From: CAYQUO01 sp964420835
Lineage (GTDB): Bacteria; Chloroflexota; Anaerolineae; Anaerolineales; Anaerolineaceae
DNA: 64,000 nucleotides
NCBI GenBank assembly: GCA_964420835.1
Contig: CAYQUO010000017.1
Coordinates: 8,276 to 72,275 of the forward strand
Reading direction: 5' to 3'
A model generated the notes under the pieces. The model was not told the origin of the DNA. It ran no database searches and saw only the letters and a program-made list of their open reading frames with translations. The translations under genes were made by a program, and so were the position numbers. Shown here in pieces: positions 28,366 to 37,821 of this stretch; the first letter of the stretch is position 1; every line of letters begins with the position of its first letter.

Positions 28366-29339
28366 GGGGTCAGAACCTGGCTGGCCCACTCCCTTTCCTG
28401 CTGGTACCATTCGACCATTCGACGCATTCCCTCGTTGAGGGATACCTCGGGGTGCCACCCGAACAGGCGGCCAGCCTTTTTCACATTGGCCCAATTGGCC
28501 TGCATATCCGCCTTGTGAAAGGGATGTTGTTCCACATGGGCTTTGCGACCGATCAATTCCTCCAACTGGCGGATCATTTCGTTCATGCTGATAACCTCGT
28601 GTCCGCCTAGGTTGACGATCTCAAAGCCAACCTTTTGCAAACCCAGGATGGTGCCGCGGGCAATATCATCCACATAAGTAAAGCCGCGTGATTGTTCACC
28701 GTTGCCGTTAAGGTGAACTGGCCGGCCTTCGGTAATCCACTGGACGAAGCGGAACATGACCATGTCCGGGCGCCCGGCAGGACCGTAAACCGTGAAATAG
28801 CGAAAAATTGTCACATCCAGGTCGTAAAGAAAGTGGTAAGCGTGACACATGGCCTCCGCCCCTTTCTTGCTGGCGGCATATGGCTGCAAGGGGCTGCTGC
28901 TGTCCGCCTCCTCCGGTGTTGGAAAAGGGGCATTGGCTCCATAGATACTTGAAGTGGATGCCAGAATGAACTTGTTCACCCCCTGCAGGCGGCTGGCTTC
29001 CAGTAGATTCAGCGTGCCGGTGGTATTCGTGTTCAGGAAGGCCCAGGGGTCTTCCAGGCTGTAGCGAACACCGGCCCGCGCGGCCAGGTTGATGACCGCG
29101 GAAAAGGGGCCTTCTTTTTCAAACAGCCTGAGCAGGGGCTGGAATTCCGTAATGTCCTGCCGATGAAAGTGGAATGCGGGCAGGCGCTTCAACTGTTCCA
29201 GCCGCCAGTGCTTAAGCCGTACATCGTAGGCATCGTTCAGGTTGTCGACGCCGACAACCGTATGTCCGTCGCCTACCAGGAATTCGCTGACCCGGGCACC
29301 GATGAAGCCGGCCGCACCGGTAACCAGGTAAACCGCCAT
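28362..29339 (-). CDS. NAD-dependent nucleotide-sugar epimerase (UDP-glucuronate 4-epimerase-like)
   Basis: 325 residues, extended short-chain dehydrogenase. The Rossmann motif TGAAGFIG is at residues 7-14, the serine/threonine in STSSIYG and the catalytic YAASK follow, and RYFTVYGPAGRPDM is typical of UDP-glucuronate 4-epimerases. It overlaps the flippase start by 4 bp and the dehydrogenase stop by 1 bp. Together with the dehydrogenase it probably supplies an acidic sugar for the polysaccharide. Confidence 0.88.
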   Translation of the reverse strand: MAVYLVTGAAGFIGARVSEFLVGDGHTVVGVDNLNDAYDVRLKHWRLEQLKRLPAFHFHRQDITEFQPLLRLFEKEGPFSAVINLAARAGVRYSLEDPWAFLNTNTTGTLNLLEASRLQGVNKFILASTSSIYGANAPFPTPEEADSSSPLQPYAASKKGAEAMCHAYHFLYDLDVTIFRYFTVYGPAGRPDMVMFRFVQWITEGRPVHLNGNGEQSRGFTYVDDIARGTILGLQKVGFEIVNLGGHEVISMNEMIRQLEELIGRKAHVEQHPFHKADMQANWANVKKAGRLFGWHPEVSLNEGMRRMVEWYQQEREWASQVLTP

Positions 29340-30667
29340 CAGAGCCTCACCACTTTGGGATTGCCGGCGCCCATCTTCCCCAGGGCGTTGCGTGTATCGA
29401 TGATCAGGCGGCTGGCGGCAAGGATGGCAGGGTAATCATACCTGGAGTGATTGGTGACGATCACTACGGCATCTGCTGCCTTTGCCTCGGCCAGCAGGTC
29501 GCCATCCGGGATGGAAACCATGTCGAACTCCTCGTGGGCCAGGTGTGGGATGTGTGGATCATGATAATTGACGATGGCTCCCTTCCTCTTTAGTAGACCG
29601 ATAACATCCAATGAAGGTGATTCCCTTAAGTCATCCACATCCGGTTTATAGGCAGCACCCAGGACGAGAACCCGGCTGCCTTTTAGAGGCAGGCCGCGTT
29701 CATTGAGGGCATCCTGTACCTTGCCCACGGTAAAGCGCGGCATGTTGGTGTTGATCTCAGAGGCCAGCTCAATGAAGCGGGCATTGTAATTCAATGAGCG
29801 TAATTTCCAGGACAGGTAAAGCGGATCGATGGGGATGCAGTGACCGCCAAGCCCGGGGCCGGGGGTGAACTTCATAAAACCAAATGGCTTGGTGGCTGCA
29901 GCATCAATGACCTCCCAGACGTCCACCCCCAACCGGTCGCACATGACTGCCAGTTCATTTACCAGGCCAATGTTGATCATCCGAAAGGTGTTCTCGAGCA
30001 GTTTGGCCATTTCGGCTACTTCCGTGGAGGAAACCGGGACAACGGTCTTAAGAGCCTGGCTGTACCAGGTCCGGGAGATCTCGCAGCAGGCTGGGGTGAG
30101 GCCGCCAACAACCTTTGGGGTGTTGTAAGTGGTCCAGTCCGTTCGCCCGGGGTCCACCCGTTCTGGTGAGAAGGCCAGGAAGAAATCGCTGCCGGCCTTG
30201 AGGCCACTGACCTCCTCCAGACGGGGAAGGACCATCTCCCGGGTGGTTCCCGGGTAGGTGCTGGATTCAAGGACGACAACCATACCCTTGTGCAGGTGAG
30301 GAGCGAGGGATTCGGTGGCAGTAACAATGTAAGAGAGGTCCGGGTCGCCAGTCTTGCGCAGCGGGGTGGGCACACAGATGCTGACCGCATCCGCTTTCCT
30401 GAGAACAGAAAAATCGGTGGTTGCTGATAGCAGGCCTTTTTCAACCAGTTTTTTTAACTGCTCTGAATGAATGTCCAGGATATAACTTTCCCCGCGGTCG
30501 ACCGCTTCGGTTTTTGACCTGTCCGGGTCAATGCCAATGACCTTGAATCCGGCTTCAGCAAAAACTACCGCCAGCGGCAGGCCGACATAACCCAATCCCA
30601 AAATTGCCACACTGGCGGAACGATCCTGCAGCTTTTTCTTCAAGCCATCAAAGACGGAATTTTCCAT
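29339..30667 (-). CDS. Nucleotide sugar dehydrogenase (UDP-GlcNAc/ManNAc 6-dehydrogenase type)
   Basis: 442 residues. The NAD-binding segment is ILGLGYVGLPLAVVFAEAGF. The block LESSTYPGTT and the catalytic cysteine in GPGLGGHCIPIDPLYLSWK follow, and VLVLGAAYKPDVDDLRESP is in the UDP-binding C-terminal domain. The pattern is that of the WbpA/WecC branch, oxidising the C6 hydroxyl of a UDP-N-acetylhexosamine to a uronate. It is the first gene of the tightly overlapping part of the cluster. Confidence 0.92.
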   Translation of the reverse strand: MENSVFDGLKKKLQDRSASVAILGLGYVGLPLAVVFAEAGFKVIGIDPDRSKTEAVDRGESYILDIHSEQLKKLVEKGLLSATTDFSVLRKADAVSICVPTPLRKTGDPDLSYIVTATESLAPHLHKGMVVVLESSTYPGTTREMVLPRLEEVSGLKAGSDFFLAFSPERVDPGRTDWTTYNTPKVVGGLTPACCEISRTWYSQALKTVVPVSSTEVAEMAKLLENTFRMINIGLVNELAVMCDRLGVDVWEVIDAAATKPFGFMKFTPGPGLGGHCIPIDPLYLSWKLRSLNYNARFIELASEINTNMPRFTVGKVQDALNERGLPLKGSRVLVLGAAYKPDVDDLRESPSLDVIGLLKRKGAIVNYHDPHIPHLAHEEFDMVSIPDGDLLAEAKAADAVVIVTNHSRYDYPAILAASRLIIDTRNALGKMGAGNPKVVRL

Positions 30668-30844
30668 GAATGATCAGATCCTCGTGAGGATGGTTCAATA
30701 ATGGACAGAGTGAAATGCCCAACCTCCAATTTTACCAGAATGCCACAGCCTTGACCTGTTTTTCCGGTTCATAGAATGGACGGCCCACAATTTTCCGGAA
30801 TCAGCAGGACCGTTATATGCCATCGGGCCCATTTATATGCTCGG

Positions 30845-33442
30845 TCATTGGCAATTCCGATTCTCATCGCACACGGGTGCCGGAAGCGGACATTTCCACT
30901 CGGTGACAGGCCAGCGTTCGAGAAGACGAGGTTCTCCGCCTGGAGGCAGGACCAGCATTGCCAGGGCATCCAGCGAGCTGAACCCCGGGCACCCAATGAC
31001 ATAAACCAGGGAGCCATCAGGAAAGGAAGCGGGGGAGGCCTGCAGCGGAAGGATCACATTCCCGCCCGTCCTGTTTCCCAGGGTAAGGGTCAACCGCGGA
31101 TAGGATTGGATGCGCAGGAAATTGTACTGGTCAGGTTCCCCCCGGTCTTTTTCATAAAACCTTGGGTACAACGCCTGGCCCCAGGCCAGCCTGCCCCCTG
31201 CCTGCTGGAGGAAGGAGGTTATTTCCTCATCACCAAGCCCTGCCTGCTTGAATACTTCTTGCGCTGTAAGAAAATGCATCACTTCTTCAGGCTGCTGCGG
31301 GGGGAAACGAAGCGGGAACAATCGTTCAGAAAGTGGCAAGGATATTCCGGCAAGCAGGAAAATTAATACTATGACGAGCAGAGGTTTCGAGGGTGATGGA
31401 TCTCGAACGATGCTCGAATGGTCAATCACCCCCCATTCAAGGGATCGAAACCCGAGCCATATCCCCATCCATCGCACTCCTTCCACAAAGCCAACTGCAT
31501 AATACAGAAAGAGCGCCCATTCGACCGGTACTATGTAACGCCCTCCCGATGTGCGCGCAACGGCGGCAGCCAGCAGGTATGCAAGGTAAACCGCGAGTGG
31601 CACCAGGCCAGCCCAGCGATACCGCTTCCAGGCGCCCCCGACCCCCATGGCAACGACCATCAGGCTGAGATAGAGAACCACCACCCTGGCAGCCGGCAAT
31701 GAGCGATCCCAGTCTGCACGCTGTGGCGAGTCCGGGAGGTTGGACAGCCTGGAAAGGTCATCATATACAAATCGGGTGGGGAGTGAAAGGCTGTTCGCCA
31801 CCAGGTTGTGGAAAAAGTGCTCAGACATGAACCCCAGGTAGGTTTCAGACTTCTCCTGGTAATTTCCAATAGGATCCCTGGAATCCTGGACAACAACTTC
31901 AGAGGTTGCAACGATGTCCGGATGGTAACGATGTTGGACGATCACACTTCTGAAGGTGCCCAGGACGTAAAATGGGTTTCCTATAACTCCGGATGTGCGG
32001 ATCCCCCAGGGGACAAGGGTGGCAGTAAATACCGCCAGAAAGATGGCCAGTTGCAGGGTGGCAGCCCGCCATTGTCTGCCATAAGCCAGGATGACCCCTG
32101 CGATCACGAATGGCAGGAAGAGCCAGGGGTTGTGCCGTACCAGGGTGGTCAGGGCAAGGACACCTCCGGCAGCAGCCGTCCAATTCAAGCGATGTCTGTC
32201 ACTCCTGACCCAGCCGGCAGCGCAGAGGGCGAAAGCCGTAAGCATCACGGCAGTTGGGATTTCGCTGAGGAGCAGGCGGGAATGGGATGTGCTGAGTGCA
32301 GTTGTTGAAAGGTAGGCGTTCAGCTCACGGCTGATCACCAGTGTTGCAGCAGCCAGGCCGGCTGGGCGGGAGTGAATTGACCTCCCTATAAGGTACACCA
32401 ACGCAGGTAGGATCGCCAGGAAACCTGCCTGGAGGGAGAAAATCCGGGTATAGTCATTGCCAGCCAGACAGTGGATTATTAACAACAAAAAGGCGTACAG
32501 CGGCTTGTCGACCTGGCCTCCGCCGGCATATCCTTCCCCGATAATGGCATGCCAGGCGTCGAGGTCGTAGGTGACTGAATCGGAGAAGGGGTAATAAACC
32601 ATTCCTGGAGGGTAGGGGCCGGGAGCAAAGAAACTGCGCACCATGGGCGCGCCCGACCAGAGGCCCGCCGAAACCAGCCACACGAATAGAAAAATCAATA
32701 GGTCCAGCCACTTCCCACCGGTATGCTTGGAATGATTCTTGGCTGGAGTCTCATTGGGCGAGAGGAGCAATAGCCCCGCCAGGCCGATTACAAAAGCCAG
32801 CCAGACCTGTTCGCCTTTTAGTGGCACACCATTGTCGTTCCAGTGGATGGCGTCCGGCGTCAGACCAATGCGGGTGACGGCAATGATAAAAATCAATAAT
32901 AAGAGCACTCCTGCCGCAACCCCGGCAGCCCTCAATGCCGGATGTTCCCATTTTAATCGTTCGCGGGATGGGGCTCCCTTTTTACAGAATATCCAGAGAA
33001 AAAACGTTTGCAGGCAGAAGAGAAACAGCCACAAAATGAGGGGTGAAAGCCGCTCATAATACGCTGAAAGGTGGCCAAACCGATAGGCCGGGGTCCAGAT
33101 GAGCAGCCAGCCAACCAGCGAACCGGCACCCATCAACCACGGCAGGGCACCAGCCAGACGGCCTTCCTCTTCAAGCCAGGCAACCAGGTGCATGCGCATT
33201 TTGGTTTTCCTGCCCGGCAGGCTGCCCAAAGCAAGACAAGCCATTCCTCCAAACAGGAGGAATGCCGCAATCCCCAGCCTGCCGGCGGAAAAGCCGAGCA
33301 GTAGGCTGTTCTTTGGGTCGGAAGGAATTAGGAAAAGGCAGGTCAGCAAGCCCAAGGCCTCCAGCCCGCAAAGGAGGAAGAAGACCTGGTAAATCCGCCG
33401 GTTTGTTATTTTCGGTGGCTGCTGCATACGATGCTCATTCAT
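30845..33442 (-). CDS. Large polytopic membrane protein, possible GT39-type glycosyltransferase
   Basis: 865 residues from the ATG at 33442. The frame is open to 33538 but the extension would overlap the opposite gene's leader. At least 14 hydrophobic helices. A central loop DSVTYDLDAWHAIIGEGYAGGG resembles the acidic first loop of PMT-like enzymes. The last 150 residues are soluble and form a beta-rich domain. It may transfer a polyprenyl-linked sugar in the envelope. The start is uncertain because AAGG lies directly against the ATG. Confidence 0.65.
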   Translation of the reverse strand: MNEHRMQQPPKITNRRIYQVFFLLCGLEALGLLTCLFLIPSDPKNSLLLGFSAGRLGIAAFLLFGGMACLALGSLPGRKTKMRMHLVAWLEEEGRLAGALPWLMGAGSLVGWLLIWTPAYRFGHLSAYYERLSPLILWLFLFCLQTFFLWIFCKKGAPSRERLKWEHPALRAAGVAAGVLLLLIFIIAVTRIGLTPDAIHWNDNGVPLKGEQVWLAFVIGLAGLLLLSPNETPAKNHSKHTGGKWLDLLIFLFVWLVSAGLWSGAPMVRSFFAPGPYPPGMVYYPFSDSVTYDLDAWHAIIGEGYAGGGQVDKPLYAFLLLIIHCLAGNDYTRIFSLQAGFLAILPALVYLIGRSIHSRPAGLAAATLVISRELNAYLSTTALSTSHSRLLLSEIPTAVMLTAFALCAAGWVRSDRHRLNWTAAAGGVLALTTLVRHNPWLFLPFVIAGVILAYGRQWRAATLQLAIFLAVFTATLVPWGIRTSGVIGNPFYVLGTFRSVIVQHRYHPDIVATSEVVVQDSRDPIGNYQEKSETYLGFMSEHFFHNLVANSLSLPTRFVYDDLSRLSNLPDSPQRADWDRSLPAARVVVLYLSLMVVAMGVGGAWKRYRWAGLVPLAVYLAYLLAAAVARTSGGRYIVPVEWALFLYYAVGFVEGVRWMGIWLGFRSLEWGVIDHSSIVRDPSPSKPLLVIVLIFLLAGISLPLSERLFPLRFPPQQPEEVMHFLTAQEVFKQAGLGDEEITSFLQQAGGRLAWGQALYPRFYEKDRGEPDQYNFLRIQSYPRLTLTLGNRTGGNVILPLQASPASFPDGSLVYVIGCPGFSSLDALAMLVLPPGGEPRLLERWPVTEWKCPLPAPVCDENRNCQ

Positions 33443-33574
33443 CCTTATTGTAACTTGAAGGGAGGAAAATTGGTGAACATGTTGCTCAAGGACCTTCCCG
33501 GGCTTTAATTGTTGCCATTTCCCTGCTTTTCGATACAATTAGTTCAACCATTACCGAAAAACAAGGAGGCGAAA

Positions 33575-34054
33575 ATGAATCTGAAAGGCTGGACCCTGGT
33601 GATCATCCTGGCAGCACTTGTCATCACCCTCGCTTGTGGATTGCCCTTTGGGCGGGATACAGGCGGAGATGTCGACAAGCCGCTGCAGGCGGAGAAAATG
33701 GATGAAAAAGTAGAGGAACATTCAACCACACCTCTGCAGGGGGACGAGGTAGAACGAGATAGCCCGGCTGTGAATGGAGATTTCCCTCTTCCGCCACAGG
33801 CGCAGAATTTGATCGTGGTTGGAGAAGGGGCGATCAATTATCAGGTGAAAATGAGCTTGGAGGAGGTGGTGAAATTCTACCGTACCACCTTGGGAGGCCA
33901 GGGGTTGACAGAACGAGAGATCCTCACCGTGATCTCCGATACGACATTTAATATGGCTTTTGATGGTTCTCCCAATGGCAAGGCCATCATCATTCAAGGG
34001 GTGGATCTTGGCAATGGGCAGGTGAATGTGAACATTCGGTACGAGGATGTATAA
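33575..34054 (+). CDS. Small lipoprotein of unknown function
   Basis: 159 residues. The N-terminus carries a lipoprotein signal (MNLKGWTLVIILAALVITLAC) with the lipobox cysteine at residue 21. A charged linker (roughly 30-75) is followed by a compact domain of about 80 residues (INYQVKMSLEEVVKFYRTTL onward). AAGGAGG lies 7 bases before the ATG at 33575. It starts divergently from the large membrane protein gene. I do not recognise the domain. Confidence 0.78.
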   Translation: MNLKGWTLVIILAALVITLACGLPFGRDTGGDVDKPLQAEKMDEKVEEHSTTPLQGDEVERDSPAVNGDFPLPPQAQNLIVVGEGAINYQVKMSLEEVVKFYRTTLGGQGLTEREILTVISDTTFNMAFDGSPNGKAIIIQGVDLGNGQVNVNIRYEDV

Positions 34055-34210
34055 CCCAAATTGTGAAATTGGAGAATAGCAAGAAATACTCCATTTGACA
34101 ACAGAAGAAGCCATTCCCCGGTTAGTCGTACTTTTACGCAACCGGGTTCTCGGTTGGTGGCTTGCCGGTGAGAGGGTGGATTCTGTTCATACAGGCAGGG
34201 GAGATCGTCT

Positions 34211-34897
34211 ATGACAGAAGCCGAAAATATTTACGGAGATTTTAAGTCGCTTCAGGTGGGCAGCACACCGCTCGAATTACTGGTTTTTTATAAAGCCTTC
34301 CCCATCTCTTTTAAGGCGGTTGCCCAGGCTGTTACACTTCAATCTGTGGTCTTTAAGGTCATGCCACCGGGTTGTATTTGCATGGAAGCAGGTCAGCCTG
34401 CCTGGGTGATCACCGAAGAACCTTTGGGAACTGTCAAGGGCAGGGTTGTGGATATTAACCTGCACAAAGGGTTGGCAGAACTGGATGATTTCACATATTC
34501 AGATCTGCAGTTGGGTAACCGAAAACTGGTGCGTATGCAGCCGGCGGAACCGATTCCGGCTGACCTGGAATGCAAGCAACATCGGTTCCCTGTTAAAGTC
34601 ACAGACCTTTCCTTCAATGGTGCCGGAGTGAATTTGGAAACACGTTTGGAGTCGTTGCCAACTGGAGAAGCGTGCCTTTTATCTTTCCGCCTTCCATTGG
34701 GGGCAGTCCGTCTGCCGGTTAAGGTTATGGACATTCAGCCGATTGAAACCGGCCAGCATATCTCCCTGCTGTACAGCCAGCGCAGCCCGGAACGGACGGC
34801 CATTCGGCACTACCTGGTGGAACGCCGGGAGGAACTTCAGGAGGAAATCAGGCAGAAATACGAGGAAGAATTCAAAAAAGCAACGCGAATTCATTAA
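34211..34897 (+). CDS. PilZ-domain protein (c-di-GMP receptor)
   Basis: 228 residues. The N-terminal half looks like a YcgR/PilZN-type beta domain. The PilZ signature follows: NRKLVRMQP (RxxxR) near residue 100 and VTDLSFNGAGVNLE (D-x-S-x-x-G) near residue 133. A charged, probably coiled C-terminus (RREELQEEIRQKYEEEFKKA) ends the protein. PilZ proteins bind cyclic di-GMP and modulate motility or polysaccharide export. The neighbouring polysaccharide cluster is a possible target. Confidence 0.8.
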   Translation: MTEAENIYGDFKSLQVGSTPLELLVFYKAFPISFKAVAQAVTLQSVVFKVMPPGCICMEAGQPAWVITEEPLGTVKGRVVDINLHKGLAELDDFTYSDLQLGNRKLVRMQPAEPIPADLECKQHRFPVKVTDLSFNGAGVNLETRLESLPTGEACLLSFRLPLGAVRLPVKVMDIQPIETGQHISLLYSQRSPERTAIRHYLVERREELQEEIRQKYEEEFKKATRIH

Positions 34898-35155
34898 TGA
34901 GAATGGCTCTGCCCGTTTAATCAAGAATGCGTTTTACAGTAAAACTGGAATTAATAATTTGGAATCAAAAGGGGGGAACGCTGATTTGTAATCCTTTACC
35001 GATGGCCTGCCATCCTCAATTCAGACATCAAGAACGCTGCTATGAGCAGCCAGGAAGCCCTCACCGGGCAAGTGGGAAATCAAGGCAGAGAAGCGCCTAA
35101 ATGGAGAAATCTTGGTCCAAACAATTCCACCGGGGCAGTTTGGTCGAGATGCATG

Positions 35156-36838
35156 TCAGGAGATCTTTTTTTCGATCTTGGCCCAGGTATCCCGCAGGGT
35201 CACGGTCAGGTTGAAGACAAGGCTGCCAGGTCGGGTGTCGGGGTCGACGTAAAAGAAGCCCTTCCGTTCGAACTGGTAATGTTCTCCGGGTTTTGCCGAT
35301 TTGAGGGAAGGCTCAACCTTGCAGCCGTGGATGATCTTGAGTGAATCCGGATTAAGGTCATCGATAATGCTGCGACCCTCACCCTTGCCGGGGATCTCGG
35401 CGTTGAACAGGCGGTCGTACATGCGCACTTCGGCATCCAGGGCAGATTCCGCCGAAACCCAGTGGATGGTACCCTGTACTTTGCGTCCATCGGGTGCCTA
35501 GCCGCCGCGAGTCTGCGGGTCGTAACTGCAATGCACTTCTGTTACCAGCCCGGTCACCGGGTCACGGAGGAAGTCCTCGCATTTAATGATGTAACCATAC
35601 CTCAGGCGGACCTCGCGCCCGGGAGCCAGGCGGAAATACTTGGGCGGCGGGTCCTCGCGAAAATCCTCCCGCTCGATATATAAAGTGCGCGAGAAGGGAA
35701 CCTTGCGGGTTCCGGCAGAAGGGTCTTCCGGGTTATTCGTGGCGTCCAACTCCTCCACCTTGCCATCCGGATAATTCGTGATTACAACTTTCAGCGGATC
35801 GAGGACGCTTAGAACACGCGGCGCCTTGCGGTTCAGGTCTTCCCGGACTGCATTTTCCAGCAGGAGGATGTCGATCAGGGTCTCTTTTTTGGAAACTCCG
35901 ATTCCCTCAATAAAATTTCGGATGGCTGCTGCGGTATAACCGCGCCGGCGCATACCCTGCAGGGTGGGCATGCGGGGATCATCCCAACCCTTTACATAAC
36001 CTTCCTCAACAATTTGTTTAAGATAACGCTTGCTGAGAACCGTGTATGCCATGAACAGGCGGGAGAATTCGATCTGACGGCTGCGGAATATGTCCAGTTT
36101 TTCAATGAACCATTCATAGAGTGGACGGTGATCCTCGTAGGCCAGGTCGCAGAGGGAGTGCGTAACGCCTTCAATGGAATCGGACTGCCCATGGGCAAAA
36201 TCGTACATGGGGTAGATGCACCATTGATCACCGGTGCGGTGGTGGGAGGCATGGATGATGCGGTACATGACCGGGTCGCGCAGGTTGATGTTGCCGGAAG
36301 CCATGTCGATCTTTGCCCGCAAGGTTCTGGAGCCATCGGGGAATTCGCCGGCACGCATCCGCTTGAACAGGTCCAGGTTCTCTTCAACAGAACGGCTGCG
36401 GTATGGGCTAAGGCGCCCGGGCTCGGTAAGCGTTCCGCGATACTCGCGCACCTGTTCGGCATCCAGGTCATCCACATAGGCCAGGCCTTTCTCAATCAGG
36501 CGAAGGGCAAAGTTGTAAAGTTGCTCAAAATAATCCGAAGCGTAGTAGACCCGGTCACCCCAGTCAAAACCAAGCCAGTGGATGTCTTCCATGATGGCGT
36601 CCACATATTCAACATCCTCCTTGACAGGGTTGGTGTCATCAAAGCGCAGGTTGGTTTTTCCGCCAAAGGCCTGGGCAATGCCGAAATCGATGCAGATGGC
36701 TTTGGCATGTCCGATATGCAGATAGCCATTCGGTTCGGGAGGGAAGCGGGTGACAACCTGCTGGAACCTGCCCGTGCGCAAGTCCTCTGCAACAGCCTCA
36801 CGGATAAAGTTCGTAGGTTCAACGGCCTGGTCGCTCAT
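35156..36838 (-). CDS. glnS: Glutaminyl-tRNA synthetase with an in-frame UAG at codon 447
   Basis: Read through one TAG (35498-35500), this is a 560-residue GlnRS, the expected length (about 555). HIGH is at residues 41-44 (PPEPNGYLHIGHAKAI) and the KMSKS-like VLSKRYLK near residue 260. The TAG falls in the anticodon-binding beta-barrel between SYDPQTRGG and APDGRKVQGTIHWV, and the frame and homology continue uninterrupted to the normal C-terminus. The truncated product would lack the last 114 residues of the tRNA-recognition domain. Options are a recent nonsense mutation, a sequence error, or amber readthrough. The start at 36838 has AAGGAG 8 bases upstream. tRNA-Gln(CUG) lies just upstream on the same strand. 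Confidence 0.85.
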
Positions 36839-36900
36839 AATACTTCTCCTTCCCGGGGTAAAGAAAAACACCCTGTTGTTCAAGGTGCTTTCGGTTCAGG

Positions 36901-36971
36901 CTGGGGGCAAGGGATTCGAACCCCTATTGACAGATCCAGAGTCTGCAGTCCTGCCATTGGACGAGCCCCCA
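36901..36971 (-). tRNA. tRNA-Gln (anticodon CUG)
   Basis: On the minus strand, the acceptor TGGGGGC pairs with GCCCCCA (U1-A72, a GlnRS identity feature), the discriminator is G, the anticodon loop CTCTGGA gives CUG, and the T arm is AGGGG-TTCGAAT-CCCTT. CCA is not encoded. It sits 62 bp upstream of glnS in the same direction, pairing the tRNA with its synthetase. Confidence 0.93.
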
Positions 36972-37128
36972 CCAAACGCAGATGGTATTTTATCATGCCG
37001 TTTTGGGAGTGTCCATAGGCCGCAGGGATCACGAGGACAGTTCACCCAATCATTGCCGGTTTTTGCACCACTTCACAACCACAACGGGTTGCTATGTCAA
37101 ATTTCTGCCGGTTCCTTATACATGCTTC

Positions 37129-37821
37129 TCAATCTTCCTTGATGGTGATGCTCTCGATTGCATCGCCGCTGAAACCGGGTTTGGTTTCCGGGTTTCGCCT
37201 GGTGATCCCGTTGACCACATCCATCCCCTGGACAACCTGTCCGAAAATGGTGTATCCACCATTGAGCTGCGGGGTTGGCACGAAGGTAATGAAGAATTGG
37301 CTGCCATTGGTGTCGCGGCCGGCATTGGCCATGGCCACCACACCCGGCTTGTCGAACTTCAGGTCACTGTCCTCGTTCCGGAATTTATAGCCCGGTCCTC
37401 CGCCGCCGGTGCCGGTTGGATCGCCTCCCTGGGCCATAAAACCATCAAGGACCCGGTGAAAAGTGACTCCATCAAAATAGCCCTGGCGGGCCAGGAAGAC
37501 AAAACTGTTGACGGTGACGGGAGCCTTGTCCGGGTAAAGTTGGATGATAAATTCTCCGCCTTTGGCCATTTTTACCCGGGCTGAATATTTCCTTGCCGGG
37601 TCGATGCTCATTGGGGGAGCCGATGAATACGTTTTGGTGCCTACAAGCTGCGGTTCCGTGGCATTCACCTCGACCTTATCGGAAGCCTTCAAGCGATTGA
37701 CAACAATGAACGCCACGATTGCAACCAGCGCAATGACTGCTATTGCCCGAAGGTTTCGGATCTTCCGCTCCCTGGCGGCTCGATTAATCATTTTCTTTTT
37801 GGTTCTCTTTTTTGCTGCCAT
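37129..37821 (-). CDS. Membrane-anchored cyclophilin-type peptidyl-prolyl isomerase
   Basis: 230 residues from the ATG at 37821 (AGGAG 8 bases upstream). A basic N-terminus (AAKKRTKKKMINRAARERK) leads to one membrane helix near residues 27-43. The cyclophilin domain runs from about residue 75, with FHRVLDGFMAQGGDPTGTG, GSQFFITF and LNGGYTIFGQVVQG, the residues lining the active site. It is probably anchored facing outward and assists folding of exported proteins. Its start overlaps the end of the flavoprotein gene by 38 bp. Confidence 0.92.
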   Translation of the reverse strand: MAAKKRTKKKMINRAARERKIRNLRAIAVIALVAIVAFIVVNRLKASDKVEVNATEPQLVGTKTYSSAPPMSIDPARKYSARVKMAKGGEFIIQLYPDKAPVTVNSFVFLARQGYFDGVTFHRVLDGFMAQGGDPTGTGGGGPGYKFRNEDSDLKFDKPGVVAMANAGRDTNGSQFFITFVPTPQLNGGYTIFGQVVQGMDVVNGITRRNPETKPGFSGDAIESITIKED

